This document shows, one piece after another, positions 61,371-64,000 of a stretch of 64,000 nucleotides of DNA. The notes beneath the pieces were generated by a model. The model ran no database searches and was not told where the DNA came from. It saw nothing but the letters and a program-made list of their open reading frames with translations. The translations under genes and the position numbers were made by a program. Each line of letters opens with the position of its first letter. The stretch's first letter is position 1. The DNA comes from Amblyornis subalaris (lineage: Eukaryota; Chordata; Aves; Passeriformes; Ptilonorhynchidae), in NCBI GenBank assembly GCA_018881555.1, contig JACAXG010000002.1:20659183-20723182 (forward strand), in the 5' to 3' direction.

Positions 61371-64000
61371 TTTATGAGAAATTTTATCCTGTATTTTTGG
61401 GGAAGGAATTTTTAAACTTTTCAAACCAGCTTTGCTGAAAGGCAAAAGAGTAATCTTGTTTGCAGATACATACATGCAAATGAATTATACCTCTCAAATG
61501 AAAACTTGCATAGACAAACTTTCTGGTTCAAGAACTCAGGTGTAACAGCTGTAGTCATTTAATTTCTACAGACACATTTCTGATGAAACAGATTAATTTT
61601 AAAATGTGCAATATGGACAGAGATGCAGCAATTCACACTGCATTCAAAACAATTCCTGCTCAGCATTGCTAATTAGGAAATCCCAGCAAAACAAGAAATA
61701 TGATACCTCATAGCACTATCAAAAGACTGAAAACCAACAAATTCCAAACACTCCAAAGAGAAAGTCTTAAGAACTCCCAGTGCAATAAATCTGTTCCATA
61801 TGAAAGTTTTACAGCTCTTGCTCAAAGCCTCAATAAATGCAAATATCATCACTACATATAGACTGAGTTAGTGTCATTTGCCATAGCTCCATGGAAGTTG
61901 ATGATGATACATTGATTTCCAGTAATGAAGGTCTGACCTAAAAAAATGCTGCATTTATTTACCTACGAAATGCTTTTTTCCTCCCCCANCTTCAAACTTT
62001 ATTTAGTTTTTCTCCAGGGGAGCAGAAGTGCTGAATTAACTATAAATACATTCAGCATCTACACCCTGNGTCAAGCAGACCATAAACACAGGGAGGGCAT
62101 AAGAAATTCACCACTGTGTCTTGATTTGAGTATAGATTGAGATAATCACTGTCATAGAGATGAAGAAAGGGCAACACAGAAGGTGTTCTGGAAAAGTTTT
62201 CAGTTGCCTAGAAAACCCATGAGAGTAGTTTACTTGGCTTATCCCTCAAAAAATTTTAAAGAAGAAAACTTCCAAGAAACAAGATGGATTGGAATAACAA
62301 AAATAATCTAAAACATATCTTGCTGTTTTAGCAGTATTTTTTAGTCCTATCAAAGTACTATGTTTTTTCTGATATACTGTAAGAAAGGAAGCATAACTTT
62401 TCTTAAGAAGACTGACGAGTGACCCAGTTTTAGAGGTAGCATTCATACTGTTATCCTCTGGGTTTTATGTTTAAAAGATTATCTTGACATTAGTAAAGAA
62501 GCTTTACCGTATTTTCCCCAGTTAAATTTTGGACTCTACGTTTACAGGGAAAGCTAAGCTGATAAGACAGCAGAAAAAAAGTTTCAAACAAGAGTTCCAT
62601 TAAACAAAAAACCCAAACCCTTTTAAAGACACACTTTTCTGATATTTCCTTTTGGGTTCCATTTCACCCCCAAAAAGCACTTGTCGGATGACTTATTTGA
62701 TACTGTCCCCCATCCAGAATTCAAAAGTTATGCACAGTGANGCTCCTCAGGTTGCAACAATTTTAAGTAGGATGCTTATTCTCCCCACTGAAGAGAGCAA
62801 AGCNCCGGGCACCCAGTGTACTTTCCTGCCACTTGTCAGAAGTATTCGCTTTGTTTGGTTTAGAAACTGGGAATCTACCACAGATGAGAGTCACGGCTAT
62901 GACTNTTTAAAGAAACCATTTTATTCTTGTACCTCGATAGAACTGGAACCCACACCATGGTCAGGTCAATGAGTTTCTTTCATTAAAAATATTCTTTCAC
63001 CAGTACCACAGGTACAAAACTCTCATTAACTAAGAAAGTAACATATAAAAGTAATTTATGCAAGAAAAAATAATTTACCTATGCTGGCAACAGTTAAAAA
63101 CATATACACATAGCAATTTTGCTCACATGCTTTCCTTGATCAATAATACAAAGAGAGTTCTTGTTTGAATTTGTCAGTGTTCAAAATCTATCTGGGGATG
63201 CCATTTGAATGAGATGTTTGTTGCCAGGCCAGATGAATAGATTCACCCTCATTTCAGTGTTTCAAAGGTTGTTTGCAAATTGAATACCTTTTATACAAGG
63301 ATGACATATTCCACAGGTATTCTGGAGGGCTTACTGCAGTGGTTATAATCTACAGAGGCTGACCTGAAATGTACCACAAACAGCCTGATTTAAGGCCAGA
63401 AGGAAATTTGTACCCTTCAGTTTTCTATGAGACCAACTCAGACATGTAATGGTATTATAATATCTTTATAGTTTTGAAATGCAAAAAGCCAACCATATAA
63501 TCATCACTTTCTATTCTACATAATTATAGTAATTTTGTAACATATCCAGAATGTAAACACAAAAGAAATGTAATTGCCGTTTTCCCCAACAGCTGGTAAA
63601 ACCACTGTTTTAAACTTAAACCCACAAAACCACTGTCATTCCTTATACTAGTGATGCCTGGAACAGCAGAAAAAAATCCTAAAGCTTTGTTGTTTTATAA
63701 AATATATTGATTAAAGAGTTGACTGAAGTTAGCAATTTCAAACAGTGGAACATCTCAAGTGATATAAGAAGGATTTTGCATATTGTCAGTGGAACAAAGG
63801 AGCAGAGAGCATTTGCACAAAATGGTTTTGATATCAATAGGCTGAATTGTCACAGCTATGAATCATCATAAAAAAACTGCTGTAACAAGTAATACAAGAC
63901 TTTGTAAGACATTCTTTAGTGAATCACAGGTTTGAAAAAACCCAAAACTAAACCCCAAACCATTTAACTTCTTTTAACTGTTTTTTTTNCCCCTATCAGA
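61371..64000. other. AT-rich non-coding DNA
   Basis: No gene. Further small A/C tracts lie at 62602-62620 and 63936-63962. GATTTAAGGCCAGAAGG at 63387-63403 recalls the 3' end of an old CR1-like repeat in reverse, but too little aligns to call it. A 106-codon plus frame at 62652 holds three Ns and shows no domain. Confidence 0.5.

Noticed and set aside
63387..63450. Old CR1-like 3' end in reverse
   Set aside because: Only about 17 bases (GATTTAAGGCCAGAAGG) match well; the following sequence does not.

Overview
The window reads as nuclear DNA from a bird. The strongest evidence is five CR1 LINE fragments. Three carry the CR1 3' terminus (ATTCTATG-type octamers after a GTCCCTTCCAACCC-like stretch), one carries that terminus in reverse, and one is an internal piece. 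Older, heavily decayed CR1 3' ends of the general sauropsid kind are also present. The DNA is AT-rich with few CpGs and about 120 isolated single-base Ns. I cannot name the species or the locus.

I find no gene. The open frames are short (the longest is 180 codons). They lie in both strands and all frames, many begin at a non-ATG codon, and none shows a domain or splice pattern I recognise. The longest one runs through an 88-bp tandem duplication in two different reading frames, which is not how a conserved protein behaves. I saw no tRNA, rRNA or snRNA gene, CRISPR array, endogenous retrovirus or operon-like organisation. The window is best described as intergenic DNA (a gene desert) or the inside of a very long intron.

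Layout. 1-8.4 kb: unique AT-rich DNA with a decayed LINE reverse-transcriptase relic at 3.9-4.1 kb (minus). 8.4-11.8 kb: an ancient CR1 tail (minus), a short younger CR1 tail (plus), and a long ancient CR1 3' part (plus). 13-19 kb: a MIR-like SINE relic, a palindromic-repeat relic, and a 470-bp CR1 (minus). 19-28 kb: unique, with an interrupted TA microsatellite at 25.1 kb and a CTCF-like motif in a CpG-bearing patch at 27.6 kb. 28-45 kb: one short CR1 tail, small microsatellites and an inverted repeat built from TGCATGCA. 45.5-45.8 kb: a second, clearer LINE reverse-transcriptase relic with its FADD box. 48-49.8 kb: a 23-bp tandem duplication, the largest CR1 (about 760 bp, plus) and a CA microsatellite. 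56.2 kb: a perfect 88-bp tandem duplication. 57.2-57.5 kb: an older CR1 piece. The rest is unique AT-rich DNA to the end.

Nothing here supports a new biological system. The items most worth checking are the two ancient reverse-transcriptase relics, the perfect 88-bp duplication, the uneven distribution of Ns (only two in the 12.7 kb between 23.6 and 36.3 kb), and the CTCF-like site.
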